A stretch of 64,000 bases of DNA from Tolypothrix bouteillei VB521301 (GCF_000760695.4 NZ_JHEG04000001.1:1458717-1522716); one strand, 5' to 3'. Shown: positions 9,901 to 18,754, counted from the stretch's first letter. Made by a program: numbers and translations. Notes: generated by a model not told the origin, from the letters alone.

Positions 9901-10433
9901 TAAAAAAAACGTCCATAGGTCTTAAGCCATCTCAATTGCCCATTATCTGCACGAATAATGCGATACTCAAGATTGAAAAGTTCATGCTCCCGTCTGGCGT
10001 GTTCCTCAATTTGCTTGACTCGCTCTACATCTTCTAGATAAATTCGGCTGCGCCACATCTCAATGGTTGCTTCTCCACCAGCAACAAACTCATACCCGAG
10101 TAATTTAAAATGTTGCGCTGACCACACCCCTTTTCCCGTTGACAAATCCATATTCCAAGCAGCCATCCCTGCTCCTTCAATGGCAATGCTTAAATATTCA
10201 TTGATTGCTGGGTGTTCTCTGTTGAGTCCGCTTAGCCATAAAGCGTTACCAACAAAAGCAAAACAAAACGCTGTCAGCATCAGCAAACTCTTCAGAATGC
10301 TGATGTCCAAAGTCCAGCCAATTAGGACAAGGCAACCAACACTGGCAACAAACGCTGCTGTCATTTTAGCTCCCTTCTTAGAGAAGGGAAAATAGTAACG
10401 CAAAATCAATAGTTTCAGCCTACTACCTATCAT
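6984..10433 (-). CDS. Multi-PAS/GAF sensor histidine kinase
   Basis: A membrane-anchored sensor kinase of 1149 residues. Two hydrophobic segments lie at about 25-68. They are followed by PAS domains at roughly 76-197 and 206-313, a GAF-like domain at 318-475, and further PAS domains at 488-607, 625-752 and 765-877. A coiled linker leads to the HisKA domain with phospho-acceptor His919 (TVAHDLRAPLR). The ATPase domain shows NLLSNAIKF (N box, near 1030), DNGIGI and GTGIGLAI. No receiver domain is attached and no cognate regulator is adjacent. A start at Met24 is possible. The HisKA type resembles cyanobacterial kinases related to phytochromes, but no chromophore cysteine context is seen. The signal sensed is unknown. 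Confidence 0.92.
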   Translation of the reverse strand: MIGSRLKLLILRYYFPFSKKGAKMTAAFVASVGCLVLIGWTLDISILKSLLMLTAFCFAFVGNALWLSGLNREHPAINEYLSIAIEGAGMAAWNMDLSTGKGVWSAQHFKLLGYEFVAGGEATIEMWRSRIYLEDVERVKQIEEHARREHELFNLEYRIIRADNGQLRWLKTYGRFFYNKGGQAVCCSGIVFDITESKRSEEERNCFFTVSNDMIALTNLDGYFRQLNPAWERVLGYTQTELMAQPFLSFVHPEDVEATRIASERFEAGNPVAIFENRYCCKDGSYKWLSWTAVISPEHNIRYATARDVTERKLAELNEQFLNELDLRLRQLSDADAMVWEAVSSLGKYLNVDRCVWHEVNLQEDVSLVKQDWRRQEDIPSVVGAYRLSEFLLPDLVDRYHAGQPAVVSDVATHPYTAPFSHNYAQRDIRAFVGVPCIDRGRWVSVLAINTRTVREWYPHEVALLQHTVSRLWPIVEQTLATQALRQSEERFQSALLNAPLPIMLHAEDGEVLQINHVWTEITGYHLEDIPTLEAWVKRAYGDRQDEARSAIVNQYPLTQRTAMGEYAVITRTGATRIWDFYTAPLHILPDGRKLAIVTAIDVTERKQAEQKILNLNQELQRQLAESQTLLEVIPIGVGIAEDPQCQTIRINSAFARMLSMASTANASLSAPEDERPKTFKVYYNNREIPPEELPLQRAATDGVEVRDLEVDVVWNDGTTVTLLEYAAPLFDESGQVRGSIGAFWNITERKQAEVALQQTLKDLADFKFALDRSSIVAITDTQGTITYVNDKFCELSKYSREELIGQNHRIVNSGYHPKEFFQHLWATISRGQVWQGEIKNRAKDGTFYWVATTIVPFLDVSGKPYQYIAVRSDITNRKVAEVELQQLNITLEQRVEERTAQLQEANKDLEAFSYTVAHDLRAPLRGIQGFAQALSEDYGDRLDETAQEYIQRIFNGTYIMNELVCDLLAYSRLSREQIKLAPVLLTQVIADARAQLATDLSERQAQITIAENLPSVIGHYPILVQIIVNLLSNAIKFVAPGVQPHIRVWTETIELKETRKTGTVLPPSPQQIRLWIEDNGIGIEPNYQEQIFGVFERLHNTETYPGTGIGLAIVRKGAERLGGQVGVESAVGQGSRFWIEFQGASSVF

Positions 10434-10505
10434 TAATCTAGTGACTTTCCCATAAGCAGGTAAAAATTTAGTTATTTACCTCGATCCTAGCTCTGTTTTT
10501 TCAGC

Positions 10506-11618
10506 TTATTTCACATCCTTAATAATGTTGCGAATAGTTGTTTCTTGAGCTTCAATACTCTCAGTCAGTTTGAATTGGACAAGTGCTCTTGTTAAGTTGT
10601 GTTCTGGATGCTTGACTTTAAAGTAGATATTTCCTGCTAAATAGTCAGCAAAAAACCTTAACCCTAATTCAAAGGAAATGAGACGAATTGCGTCGTACAT
10701 ATAGACGTAATCCTTCTCAAGGAGAAACGCTTTAGCTACAGAGAGATATCCCTGGAGAATTCCCTGACATAAATCTGTATCAAAATAAACCCTTTCCCAT
10801 TCCTCGGTTTCTTCTCCAGATGGATTGCACCCAGAGCGCAAACAGTCCCCAATGTCATAATGTACGAGACCGGGTTTAACGGTATCCAAGTCGATCGTGC
10901 TGGCAGCTAGCTGTGTTTTTGTATCAAATAACACGTTATTGATTTTGGGATCGCCATGCATGAGACGCATTGGTAACTCACCCGTTGCTTTAGCCTTTTC
11001 TAAGACTTCTGCCCAAAGCTGGCGATCGCTAACGAACTGCAAGCAATATTGAACTTCAGGTGATTTCTGGGTATGAGTTGTTGCCAAAACTCGATGGTAA
11101 TGTTGCAGATAAAGGGGGGTAATGTGAAACCCTTCTAGGGTATCAGCTAGTTTTTCAGGGGGTAAGTCGCTGATGAGGTTGTGAAACATACCCAAGGCAT
11201 AGCCGATTTCTTTGGCTTGTTCCAAATTTTGCATGGTATCAAAAGACTGCGTACCTTCAATAAAGGTAATAGCCCGCCAGAATGACCCGTTGGCTTCCCT
11301 CCAGTAATCCCGTGCATCTTTTGTTACCAGTAATCGAGGCACTTCCCAACGACGATTGAGGGGGTTGCGTTGCAAGCGATCGCGAACGTGCTCTGTAAAA
11401 GTACGCATATTCTGCACGATCAGTTCTGGTTGACGGAACACCTGCGTGTTGATCCTTTGCAAGACAAAGTGCTTTTCCTCTGGAGAATCAAGAGTTACTA
11501 GAAACGTATCATTAATATTGCCACTGCCAAGCACTTGAATACCCATCACCTTACCTTTCAAGGCGAATTGGTCAGCAATGGCAGTTAAATTATTATCTGT
11601 GTCTCGTTTTTCTATCAT
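10506..11618 (-). CDS. APH/NahK-like phosphotransferase
   Basis: A 370-residue kinase of the aminoglycoside phosphotransferase fold. The sequence shows GSGNINDTFLV (nucleotide loop, about 31-41), FVLQRIN near 51-57, the catalytic HGDPKINN (His221-Asn228) and the metal-binding IDLDTVKPG (242-250). GNINDTF together with VLQRIN resembles N-acetylhexosamine 1-kinase (NahK) and its bacterial relatives, so a sugar or amino-sugar kinase is more likely than a resistance enzyme. It follows dhaL by 49 bases on the same strand and is probably part of the dhaK-dhaL transcript. That context suggests phosphorylation of a small carbohydrate, but this is inference. Confidence 0.8.
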   Translation of the reverse strand: MIEKRDTDNNLTAIADQFALKGKVMGIQVLGSGNINDTFLVTLDSPEEKHFVLQRINTQVFRQPELIVQNMRTFTEHVRDRLQRNPLNRRWEVPRLLVTKDARDYWREANGSFWRAITFIEGTQSFDTMQNLEQAKEIGYALGMFHNLISDLPPEKLADTLEGFHITPLYLQHYHRVLATTHTQKSPEVQYCLQFVSDRQLWAEVLEKAKATGELPMRLMHGDPKINNVLFDTKTQLAASTIDLDTVKPGLVHYDIGDCLRSGCNPSGEETEEWERVYFDTDLCQGILQGYLSVAKAFLLEKDYVYMYDAIRLISFELGLRFFADYLAGNIYFKVKHPEHNLTRALVQFKLTESIEAQETTIRNIIKDVK

Positions 11619-11667
11619 AGTGGGGTGGAATTTCTGCTCTGCACTGTTATAGCTGTTAGCATCTACT

Positions 11668-12306
11668 TCATGTACCGGAACTTTGCAGTACTTCTAACAA
11701 ACTCTTTAACATTAAGTAAGATGAAGTCGCTCCTGGATCTTGATGTCCGATACTCCGCTCTCCTAAATAACTCGCCCGTCCCTTTTTAGCCTGCATGGGA
11801 GTTGTGTCCTGCATTCCCCGTTTACCTGCAGCGACAGCTTCCTCCATTGCTTGGATAGAATTCTTACCCTCACCTATAGCTTGTTGAAAAGCTGCGACAG
11901 ATGGAGAGAGTACATCCACCATCGTTTTGTCTCCGAGTTGCGCCTTACCTCTTTGAACAACACCATCTAAACCCGCTTGTAAAATTGCCAGCAGATCCCT
12001 ATCGCTAAGTTCCTCTTTGCCAGCAACAGCTGTACTTGCTCTTAAAAAGAGAGTGCCATATAGAGGTCCGCTTGCACCACCAACCGACGAAATGAGGGTC
12101 ATGCTAACGGTTTTCAAAAGACTGCCAATATCCTTATCTGCTACAGTTGGTAACTGAGCGATCGCGGATTTAAATCCGCGATCCATATTAATACCGTGGT
12201 CCGCATCACCAATTGCTGCATCTAATTCTGTCAAATAATCCTTATTCTTCTCCAGTTCCTCAGTAAAGCGCTGCAACCATTCTAAAATTTGCTGTTTTGT
12301 AACCAT
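11668..12306 (-). CDS. dhaL: Dihydroxyacetone kinase, DhaL subunit
   Basis: ADP/ATP-binding subunit of a two-component dihydroxyacetone kinase, 212 residues. The metal-ligand aspartates are visible as Asp29, Asp34 and Asp36 in ELDAAIGDADHG. GGASGPLYGTLFLRA (about 75-89) and SIGHQDPGATS near the C-terminus complete the nucleotide site. GDADHG resembles PTS-dependent DhaL more than the GDGDCG of single-chain ATP-dependent kinases. It starts 3 bases after the dhaK stop, so the two are almost certainly translated together. No DhaM phosphoryl donor lies in the window, so how it is recharged is open. Confidence 0.93.
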   Translation of the reverse strand: MVTKQQILEWLQRFTEELEKNKDYLTELDAAIGDADHGINMDRGFKSAIAQLPTVADKDIGSLLKTVSMTLISSVGGASGPLYGTLFLRASTAVAGKEELSDRDLLAILQAGLDGVVQRGKAQLGDKTMVDVLSPSVAAFQQAIGEGKNSIQAMEEAVAAGKRGMQDTTPMQAKKGRASYLGERSIGHQDPGATSSYLMLKSLLEVLQSSGT

Positions 12307-12309
12307 AGC

Positions 12310-13383
12310 TCAAACTCCCCACTGCAAACTTGGTGTTTTTACAGGTGCATCCCACAAGCGAATCATTTCATCATTGACTTTTAATAAACTTATAGAGCAA
12401 CCTTGCATCTCTAAAGAAGTTATATAAGATCCAATCAGGTTGCGTACAATATGCAATCCCTTCTTTTTGCAGATTTCCGCAAGTTTGCGATAAACAAGAT
12501 ACAGTTCGCTGAGGGGAGTCCCACCCATACCATTGACAAAAGCTAGAACGCGATCCCCATGCTGAAAAACGGGGTCGATGAGTTCTACATCTGCCCATTC
12601 ACCTTTCTCTTCATCCCATTCCCGCACTGTACGGCTGTAAGGCGTATCCTCAATAATAGAGATAGCGAGCATTTCTGTTATCTCATCTACGGATGCAAAA
12701 GCTCTGCGCTCTCTTCCCGGTTCGCCGTGGATACCAATACCCATTTCTATTTCGCGATCGCCCAGTTCAAAAGTGGGTGTCCCTTTAGCAGGAACGGTGC
12801 AAGAACTGAGTGCGATCCCCATACTACGACCATTTAAATTGACTTGGCGACACAAATCGACAACTTGTTGCAAATCGTATCCTTGTTGTGCCGCTGCACC
12901 ACCAATTTTTTCTGCCAATACAGTTGTCCCTACACCTCGGCGTCCCTGTGTGTATAAGCTATCTTTAACTGCTACATCATCATCTATAAGAATATTTAGC
13001 ACTCGGATACCCTCACTCCGGGCTAACTCCGTTGCCATTTCAAAGTTCATGACATCTCCACTGTAGTTCTTCACGATGTAAAGGATACCCGCTCCTCCAT
13101 CGACTTTCTTAGCTGCTGCTAGCATTTGGTCGGGGGTAGGAGAAGTAAAAACCTCTCCAGGACAAGCAGCATCTAACATTCCCATACCTACAAACCCTGC
13201 GTGCATCGGTTCGTGACCGCTACCTCCACCAGAAATAATGGCGACTTTCCCCGGTATGGGTGCATCTACTCTGTAGACAAAAGTAGGGTCACACTCAACT
13301 TTGATGAGATCGGGATAGGCGATCGCCATTCCTTCTAAACTTTCACGGACAAAATCTTCAGGTTTATTAATAAGTTTTTTCAC
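12310..13383 (-). CDS. dhaK: Dihydroxyacetone kinase, DhaK subunit
   Basis: Substrate-binding subunit of 357 residues that binds dihydroxyacetone covalently through a histidine. The key residues are visible: SGGGSGHEP with His57, NYSGDVMNF with Asp110, and GIGIHGEPG with His219 as the hemiaminal-forming residue. First gene of dhaK-dhaL-kinase. The pair would make dihydroxyacetone phosphate, feeding the aldolase/triose pool; related DhaK/DhaL pairs in other bacteria act on erythrulose or similar ketoses, so the substrate is not certain. The promoter should lie in 13384-13810, where I cannot fix it. Confidence 0.93.
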   Translation of the reverse strand: MKKLINKPEDFVRESLEGMAIAYPDLIKVECDPTFVYRVDAPIPGKVAIISGGGSGHEPMHAGFVGMGMLDAACPGEVFTSPTPDQMLAAAKKVDGGAGILYIVKNYSGDVMNFEMATELARSEGIRVLNILIDDDVAVKDSLYTQGRRGVGTTVLAEKIGGAAAQQGYDLQQVVDLCRQVNLNGRSMGIALSSCTVPAKGTPTFELGDREIEMGIGIHGEPGRERRAFASVDEITEMLAISIIEDTPYSRTVREWDEEKGEWADVELIDPVFQHGDRVLAFVNGMGGTPLSELYLVYRKLAEICKKKGLHIVRNLIGSYITSLEMQGCSISLLKVNDEMIRLWDAPVKTPSLQWGV

Positions 13384-14076
13384 GGTTTAGCTATTCTTTA
13401 TTTAGAGGTTGCTACAACCCAGAATAGATCGTTCTTGCTCTTTGGTTAATTGTGAGAACTTTATGAAATTCTGTAACAGTCAGGGATTTTCATTAAGAAA
13501 TGTTGCTGATAATTAATCCCTTTGTTACCTTATCCCTATGTAGTTGGGTCTGATAAATACTCGTATTTAGCAGAGGTGTTATTCATGGTCATTGTCTTAT
13601 GGAACGGGCGGAGTCGCTCGTTCATTCCCGAGAGAGCGGGCGAGGACACCCACTTTACGGATAGTTAGGGTGAGTGAGATTGTGCAAGTTAAAAATTCCT
13701 AGCTCAATCCTGACATATTGCCTCTCCAACTCAAATTTCGATACTGTCTAACTGGATAAGTATCTAAAGTCTTAAGAATGCGTTAAGACTCGCAAGATTT
13801 CTCCTAAGTGTCTTGCTGTTAGCGGTTTTGTACAACAACTTACAGCGCTTCGCACCTCAATGGAGTACACCCAGACCAACCCGAACCTTAGCAAGGGGAG
13901 GGCACTTAATGCGGGCGAGTGGGGTCTTTCCGTACTTCATCAAATGGAAATTTGCTGTATATCCAGATTGCAAGTATTGTCTATCTCTCTCTACAACAAG
14001 TGCATTGTTTGAGAAATTTTTAATTTGCAAAGCAAGCACTAACGAGAGTGAGATTTTAACTTTGTAGGTTTTAACT
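13384..14076. other. Divergent intergenic region with palindromes
   Basis: A 693-base gap between divergent dhaK and the SDR gene. It holds a repeat-like patch near 13602-13660 with stems GAACG/CGTTC (13602-13623) and CCCG/CGGG (13627-13640), a GC-rich GGGCGAGGACACCC tract, and a perfect GTCTTAA-N7-TTAAGAC hairpin at 13769-13789. A GC-rich tract at 13859-13940 is flanked by AGACC and GGTCT. Open frames here are short and unconvincing. Promoters for both flanking genes must lie here but no clear boxes stand out. Confidence 0.5.
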
Positions 14077-14889
14077 ATGAATATTCAAGGGAAAACAGTT
14101 CTGATTACTGGAGCCTCACGAGGTATTGGGCGAGCGATCGCTATTGAATTTGCAAAGCAAGGAGTCAAATGCCTGCTTGTGGTTGCTAGAGATGCGACTC
14201 GATTGGCTGAAGTGGCTTCTGAAATAGAAATGCTTGGTGTAAAAGCACACACCATGGCTTTAGATTTATCTCAAGTTGTGGAAGTGAATATTGCGATCGC
14301 TCAAGCTTGGCGGAATTACGGTCCTATTGACGTACTTGTCAATTGTGCTGGAGTCGCTCATCAAACCCCTTTCCTCAACTCTCAATTGTCTAAAGTGCAA
14401 GCAGAAATATCTGTGAATCTTATTGGGATGTATACTATGACTCGTCTGGTAGCGCGACGCATGGCAGTACAGCGTTCGGGAACTATTGTTAATGTTTCTA
14501 GTTTGATGGGTAAAGTTGCTGCACCAACAATGGCAACCTATTCTGCTACAAAATTTGCGATTCTAGGCTTCACGCAGGCTTTGCGAGGTGAGCTAGCACC
14601 ATACAATATTCGGGTTGCTGCTTTATTGCCGTCTTTAACCGACACTGATATGGTGAGGGATTTAGAGTGGTTTCGCTGGGTGATACCTATGACTCCCCAA
14701 CAGGTGGCTCAAGCACTTGTTAGAGGTCTGCAAAGAGATTCACCTGAAATCTTGGTAGGCTGGCAAAGTCATATTGCTGTATTGTGCGATCGTCTCGCCC
14801 CTTGGTTGTTAGAAAAGGTTTTACAAATGGCATCTCCCCTGTCGCAAGCAAAACAAGTGCGCCATCAAACATGGAGGAACGCTAGGTAA
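14077..14889 (+). CDS. SDR family oxidoreductase
   Basis: Short-chain dehydrogenase of 270 residues. It shows TGASRGIG (11-18), NCAG near 89-92, the catalytic Ser in NVSSLMG near 141 and YSATK near 154-158. Arg and Ala in the cofactor motif favour NADPH but do not prove it. The C-terminal part (LAPWLLEKVLQMAS) lacks the LxxDGG end of the FabG group and instead resembles the membrane-associated DltE/YqjQ-like SDRs that act on lipids or ketones. Substrate unknown. It is divergent from dhaK and followed by the HicA-like gene. Confidence 0.88.
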   Translation: MNIQGKTVLITGASRGIGRAIAIEFAKQGVKCLLVVARDATRLAEVASEIEMLGVKAHTMALDLSQVVEVNIAIAQAWRNYGPIDVLVNCAGVAHQTPFLNSQLSKVQAEISVNLIGMYTMTRLVARRMAVQRSGTIVNVSSLMGKVAAPTMATYSATKFAILGFTQALRGELAPYNIRVAALLPSLTDTDMVRDLEWFRWVIPMTPQQVAQALVRGLQRDSPEILVGWQSHIAVLCDRLAPWLLEKVLQMASPLSQAKQVRHQTWRNAR

Positions 14890-14943
14890 GCCTGCTATCT
14901 TCTTACCTAAGGGCTCCCGGCACTTTATCGTTCAAGTTGAATA

Positions 14944-14961
14944 TCGGACAATTTTGTCCGA
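14944..14961. promoter_or_regulatory. Perfect palindrome before HicA-like gene
   Basis: TCGGACAATTTTGTCCGA has 8-base arms (TCGGACAA/TTGTCCGA) around TT and lies 10 bases upstream of the ATG at 14972. Toxin-antitoxin operons are often autoregulated through such operators, which makes an operator reading attractive. A transcription-end hairpin for the SDR gene is the alternative, but no T-run follows. Confidence 0.4.
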
Positions 14962-14971
14962 TACTGTCATT

Positions 14972-15202
14972 ATGAAAGGGAGTGAGTTCATCAAAAAGGT
15001 GAAAAAGTTAGCTAGAGAGCGTGGTATCAAAGCATACGTTGAGAAAAAACGTGGTAAGGGAAGCCATGTAACACTTTACTTTGGTGAGAATTTCACTATT
15101 GTGCAAGGAGGCTCACACCTACCCAAATGGTTCAGTATGGGTAGTTTACTGAATCAAAACTTGAATCTCTTCACCAGCAGCAACAAGTGTTTGTCCCACT
15201 AG
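14972..15202 (+). CDS. HicA-like toxin, C-terminus altered
   Basis: The first 47 residues after the ATG (MKGSEFIKKVKKLARERG, then GKGSHVTLYFGENFTIVQ) match the HicA mRNA-interferase family with its GSH catalytic histidine. After VQ the usual HicA end (a leucine-rich Lys/Gly-Thr-Leu segment) is replaced by GGSHLPKWFSMGSLLNQNL, and the frame runs 57 bases into the 3' end of the convergent moeA. No HicB antitoxin follows. A TTG start six codons upstream (14954) lies inside the palindrome at 14944-14961. I infer a truncated or inactivated solitary toxin gene. Confidence 0.65.
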   Translation: MKGSEFIKKVKKLARERGIKAYVEKKRGKGSHVTLYFGENFTIVQGGSHLPKWFSMGSLLNQNLNLFTSSNKCLSH

Positions 15203-16390
15203 CAAAACAGCTAGACTATTTGTCTGAGCTAAATTAATCAGATTCCCAGAATTTTGGACGCCGCTTGCTGGATAAAAGGAGTAAATTCCATCCCTCAAAC
15301 GCATTTGACCCCAAACGTAAGTTTCACGTTTGCCATCGGAACGTAATTCTTGAGATGCACGCGCTTTAATAAACTTTGGTTCCCAACCTTCAGCTAACCC
15401 GGAAAGCTTTTTGATAGCGGGTTGCACAAATCGCCAAAACGTCACTAAGACGGCGGCTGGATTCCCCGGTAACCCAAAGTATAGGGGAGATGAGGAGAGG
15501 GGGGAAGAGGGCGGGAAAGTGGCGACAGTCAGGGGTTTACCGGGTTTCATGGCAACAGAACGAACGTGTATTTTTCCCCCTAAAGACTCTAGTATTTGTT
15601 CCACATAGTCGTGGTCTCCTACTGAGACACCTCCAGAAGAGATAATGATATCGGCTTGAGTCAGAGCGCGGGCGATCGCTTCCTCAAGGGCTGCTGGATC
15701 GTCTCTGACAATGCCTAACATAATTGGTTGAGCGCCCGTCTGTTGAACTAAGGCTGCTATAGTGTATTGATTTGAATCTACAATCTGACCCGCTTGCAAT
15801 GGTGTTTCGGGTGTTACAAGTTCATCTCCCGTAGACAGAATTGCTACACGAATACGTCGGAAAACATTTAGTTTCGTACATTGAACAGCAGCCAATACAG
15901 CTAGTTCTTGAGCATTTAACACAATCCCTACAGGTAGTAATTGCGATCCAGCTTTATAATAGGATGCTTGCTGCCTAACAAATTCTTTCGGTTTTGGGGT
16001 TGTTAGAATAAAAACTTGGTTTTCTTCGCGGCGAGTTCGTTCCTGCATCACAACTGTATCCGCCCCATCAGGCATAACAGCACCAGTCAAAATTCGTGCG
16101 GCTTTCCCCGATTGAATGATAGACTTGGGCTGAACCCCGGCAGGAATTTCTTCAATAATCTCTAAAACAACTGGTTTTTCCTCGCTACAATCCCGCACAT
16201 CTTCGTATCTGACTGCATAGCCATCCATGGCTGAGTTATCCCAATGAGGGAAATCTAGGTGACTCGTGACTGGAGATGCCAGAATGCGACCATTTGCCGC
16301 TAATAAATCTGTAACTTCTGTATGTCTTCGGCTATCTAAAGGTTGTACCAACTGTAGAATAGTAGCTTCTGCATCACTTACTGAAAGCAT
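15146..16390 (-). CDS. moeA: Molybdopterin molybdenumtransferase MoeA
   Basis: MoeA inserts molybdate into adenylylated molybdopterin in the last step of molybdenum cofactor synthesis. The 414-residue sequence shows DNSAMDGYAV (about 49-58), GAVMPDGADTVVMQE, STGDEL, SGGVSVGDHDYV and GLPGNPAAVLVTF, all characteristic. The stretch TFPPSSPLSSSPLYF just before GLPGNPAA is encoded by a purine/pyrimidine-skewed tract (15480-15530) that looks like an in-frame low-complexity insertion. A CTACCCA/TGGGTAG hairpin (15119-15144) lies immediately past the stop but has no T-run. The upstream gap of 129 bases is shared with the divergent kinase. Confidence 0.95.
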   Translation of the reverse strand: MLSVSDAEATILQLVQPLDSRRHTEVTDLLAANGRILASPVTSHLDFPHWDNSAMDGYAVRYEDVRDCSEEKPVVLEIIEEIPAGVQPKSIIQSGKAARILTGAVMPDGADTVVMQERTRREENQVFILTTPKPKEFVRQQASYYKAGSQLLPVGIVLNAQELAVLAAVQCTKLNVFRRIRVAILSTGDELVTPETPLQAGQIVDSNQYTIAALVQQTGAQPIMLGIVRDDPAALEEAIARALTQADIIISSGGVSVGDHDYVEQILESLGGKIHVRSVAMKPGKPLTVATFPPSSPLSSSPLYFGLPGNPAAVLVTFWRFVQPAIKKLSGLAEGWEPKFIKARASQELRSDGKRETYVWGQMRLRDGIYSFYPASGVQNSGNLINLAQTNSLAVLLVGQTLVAAGEEIQVLIQ

Positions 16391-16519
16391 GGGATCGCCT
16401 CTGATTCTGTAACTTCGATTTTAATTGAGAAGGCAACAGGATTCATTGAGAGGTTGTCAAGATAAACTGGTAACCGATTCGCAGGTTATAAAGTTTTAGC
16501 TTATATGTGGTAATTCAAG

Positions 16520-18754
16520 ATGGAAGGAGTGTCTGAAAGAATTTTTACAGGTGGGTTCACCTTGGTATTGCAACTCTTGAGCGGAGTCAGTTACTCCTCT
16601 AATGTTGCGATTATTGAAGACTTGCTGGTTTTGGGTCTTCTGTTTGGATTATTTTTTCTACTGAGGGGGCAAATTCGCACCTGGCAAGCCGTGTTAGAGG
16701 AACGGAAACTAGTAGAGTTAGAGAGCCGAAAACTCGCCCAAATGTTGGATTGTGCCAATGATACAATTATGGTTCGCAGCTTGGACGAACGAATCACTTA
16801 TTGGAACCAAGGAGCGGAACGACTGTATGGGTGGAAAAAACAAGAAGTTTTGGGAAAGTACGTTCATATACTTTTAAAGACCGTTTTCCCCAATCCACTT
16901 GAGGAAATTAGAAAGGAGTTTTGGCAAAAAGGGTATTGGGAAGGTAATGTAACACACACACAACGAGATGGCAAGCAAATAACAGTAGCCAGTCGCTGGA
17001 CATTACAAAGAAATGAAAACTATCAACCCGTAGCTATTCTTGAAATTAATAACAATATTAGCGATCGCAAGCTAGCTGAAGAAGCGCTACAAAAGGCTAT
17101 GCTTGAATTAGAAGGACAAGTGGAAGAACGTACAAAAGAGTTAACGCAGACTCTAGAGCAACTGCAACGAGAAATTTTAGATCGCCAACGCGGGTTAGAA
17201 ACACTTCATCAAAGCGAACAGCGCTACCGTTCCCTCGTCACCGCCACTGCTCAAATGACTTGGATTGCTAATTCTGAAGGTGATGCCATTACCACAAATT
17301 CAGGTTGGCAGCAAGTTACAGGGCAAACTCCAGAAGAGGTAAAGGGACAAGGATGGTTGAACGCCATTCATAGTGATGACAAAGCACAATTGCAACAAAT
17401 TTGGATGAATGCTGTAGCAAGTAAAAGTTTGTATGTTGCTGAATTTCGATTGCGAACAAAAAATGGCAATTATCGAGATTATATAACACGGGGAATTCCT
17501 GTTTTGAACTCCGATGGCAGCGTTCGAGAGTGGATAGGTGCTTGTACGGATATTACCGAACGCAAAAAGGCAGAAAAAACACTCCGAGGTAGCGAGGAAC
17601 TTTACCGCACTCTGGCGAGCAATTTTCCCAATGGTGCGGTTTTGTTGTTTGACCGAGATTTACGCTTTACCTTAGTTGAAGGTGCTGATTTACTGGAAAT
17701 TGGTTTGAGTAAAGAGCTATTAGAAGGTCAGACTCTTTGGGAAGTCTTTCCACCAGAAACTTCTGCTGGGCTCGCACCATTTTACCAAGCAGCTCTAGCG
17801 GGCGAGACAAATGTTTCAGAAGTTGATTATCGCGATCGCGTTTATAAGTTATACACCCTTCCCGTCAAAAACGACATGGGGGAAGTCGTGGCTGGAATGG
17901 CGATGACACAAAACATTACACAGCAAAAGCAGGTAGAGCAAGACCTGAAAAACGCTAAAGAAGAGTTAGAAATTCGGGTTCAAGAACGGACAAAAGAACT
18001 GACTGCGGAAATAGCCGAACGCAAAGAAGCCGAAAACAAATTAGAACAAACCATGGAACATTTAAAACGTTCCAATCAGGAACTAGAGAGATTTGCCTTT
18101 GTTGCTGCACACGATCTCCAAGAACCATTACGTGCAATTACTGGTTATACCCAACTTTTAGCACAAGAATACCAAGACTATCTCAACTCGTCTATTCAAG
18201 AATATATGGGTTATATTGTGGAAGGATCGACAAGAATGCAGCATTTGGTTCGCGATTTGCTGGTTTACTACCGCGTTGGATCGGTTACTAGATCCTTCGC
18301 CCCTAGTGACTGCAATGCTATACTGCGGCAAGTGGTCAGACACATACAACCTTCTATTACTGAAAGTCAAGCGATCGTCATTTATGAAAATTTACCAACT
18401 GTGACTGCCGAACCAACTTTACTCATTCAATTATTTCAAAATCTAATTGACAATGCTATTAAATTTCGGGGCACGGAAACACCACAAGTTCGCGTAACAG
18501 CAGAATTCACAAAAAATAACGAATGGTTATTTTGTGTAAGTGATAATGGAATTGGGATAAAACAAAGGTATTTAGAGCGAATTTTTGAAATTTTCAAACG
18601 ACTCCATACTCAAAAAAAGTTTCCCGGTACCGGTATTGGTTTAGCTATTTGTAAAAAAATAATAGAACATCATGGAGGAAACATTTGGGTAGAATCTGAG
18701 ATGGGAGTGGGAACAAAGTTTTACTTTACGATTCCTCTATCAGACCCACAGTAA
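16520..18754 (+). CDS. PAS sensor histidine kinase
   Basis: A 744-residue kinase with one hydrophobic segment near 30-48. PAS domains lie at about 70-185, 230-348 and 357-468. Coiled linkers at 185-225 and 470-515 separate them. HisKA has His531 in VAAHDLQEPLR, and the ATPase domain has NLIDNAIKF, DNGIGI and GTGIGLAI. The DLQEPLR form of the H box is typical of phytochrome-related cyanobacterial and bacteriophytochrome kinases, which usually pair with small Rcp1-type receivers. Such a receiver is the next gene, 44 bases on, followed by a receiver-kinase. I infer a three-gene phosphorelay. Signal unknown. Confidence 0.92.
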   Translation: MEGVSERIFTGGFTLVLQLLSGVSYSSNVAIIEDLLVLGLLFGLFFLLRGQIRTWQAVLEERKLVELESRKLAQMLDCANDTIMVRSLDERITYWNQGAERLYGWKKQEVLGKYVHILLKTVFPNPLEEIRKEFWQKGYWEGNVTHTQRDGKQITVASRWTLQRNENYQPVAILEINNNISDRKLAEEALQKAMLELEGQVEERTKELTQTLEQLQREILDRQRGLETLHQSEQRYRSLVTATAQMTWIANSEGDAITTNSGWQQVTGQTPEEVKGQGWLNAIHSDDKAQLQQIWMNAVASKSLYVAEFRLRTKNGNYRDYITRGIPVLNSDGSVREWIGACTDITERKKAEKTLRGSEELYRTLASNFPNGAVLLFDRDLRFTLVEGADLLEIGLSKELLEGQTLWEVFPPETSAGLAPFYQAALAGETNVSEVDYRDRVYKLYTLPVKNDMGEVVAGMAMTQNITQQKQVEQDLKNAKEELEIRVQERTKELTAEIAERKEAENKLEQTMEHLKRSNQELERFAFVAAHDLQEPLRAITGYTQLLAQEYQDYLNSSIQEYMGYIVEGSTRMQHLVRDLLVYYRVGSVTRSFAPSDCNAILRQVVRHIQPSITESQAIVIYENLPTVTAEPTLLIQLFQNLIDNAIKFRGTETPQVRVTAEFTKNNEWLFCVSDNGIGIKQRYLERIFEIFKRLHTQKKFPGTGIGLAICKKIIEHHGGNIWVESEMGVGTKFYFTIPLSDPQ

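Noticed and set aside
13813..14067. 84-codon plus-strand frame before the SDR gene
   Set aside because: Low-quality composition, GC-rich repeat-like tract inside, no Shine-Dalgarno and no recognisable motif.
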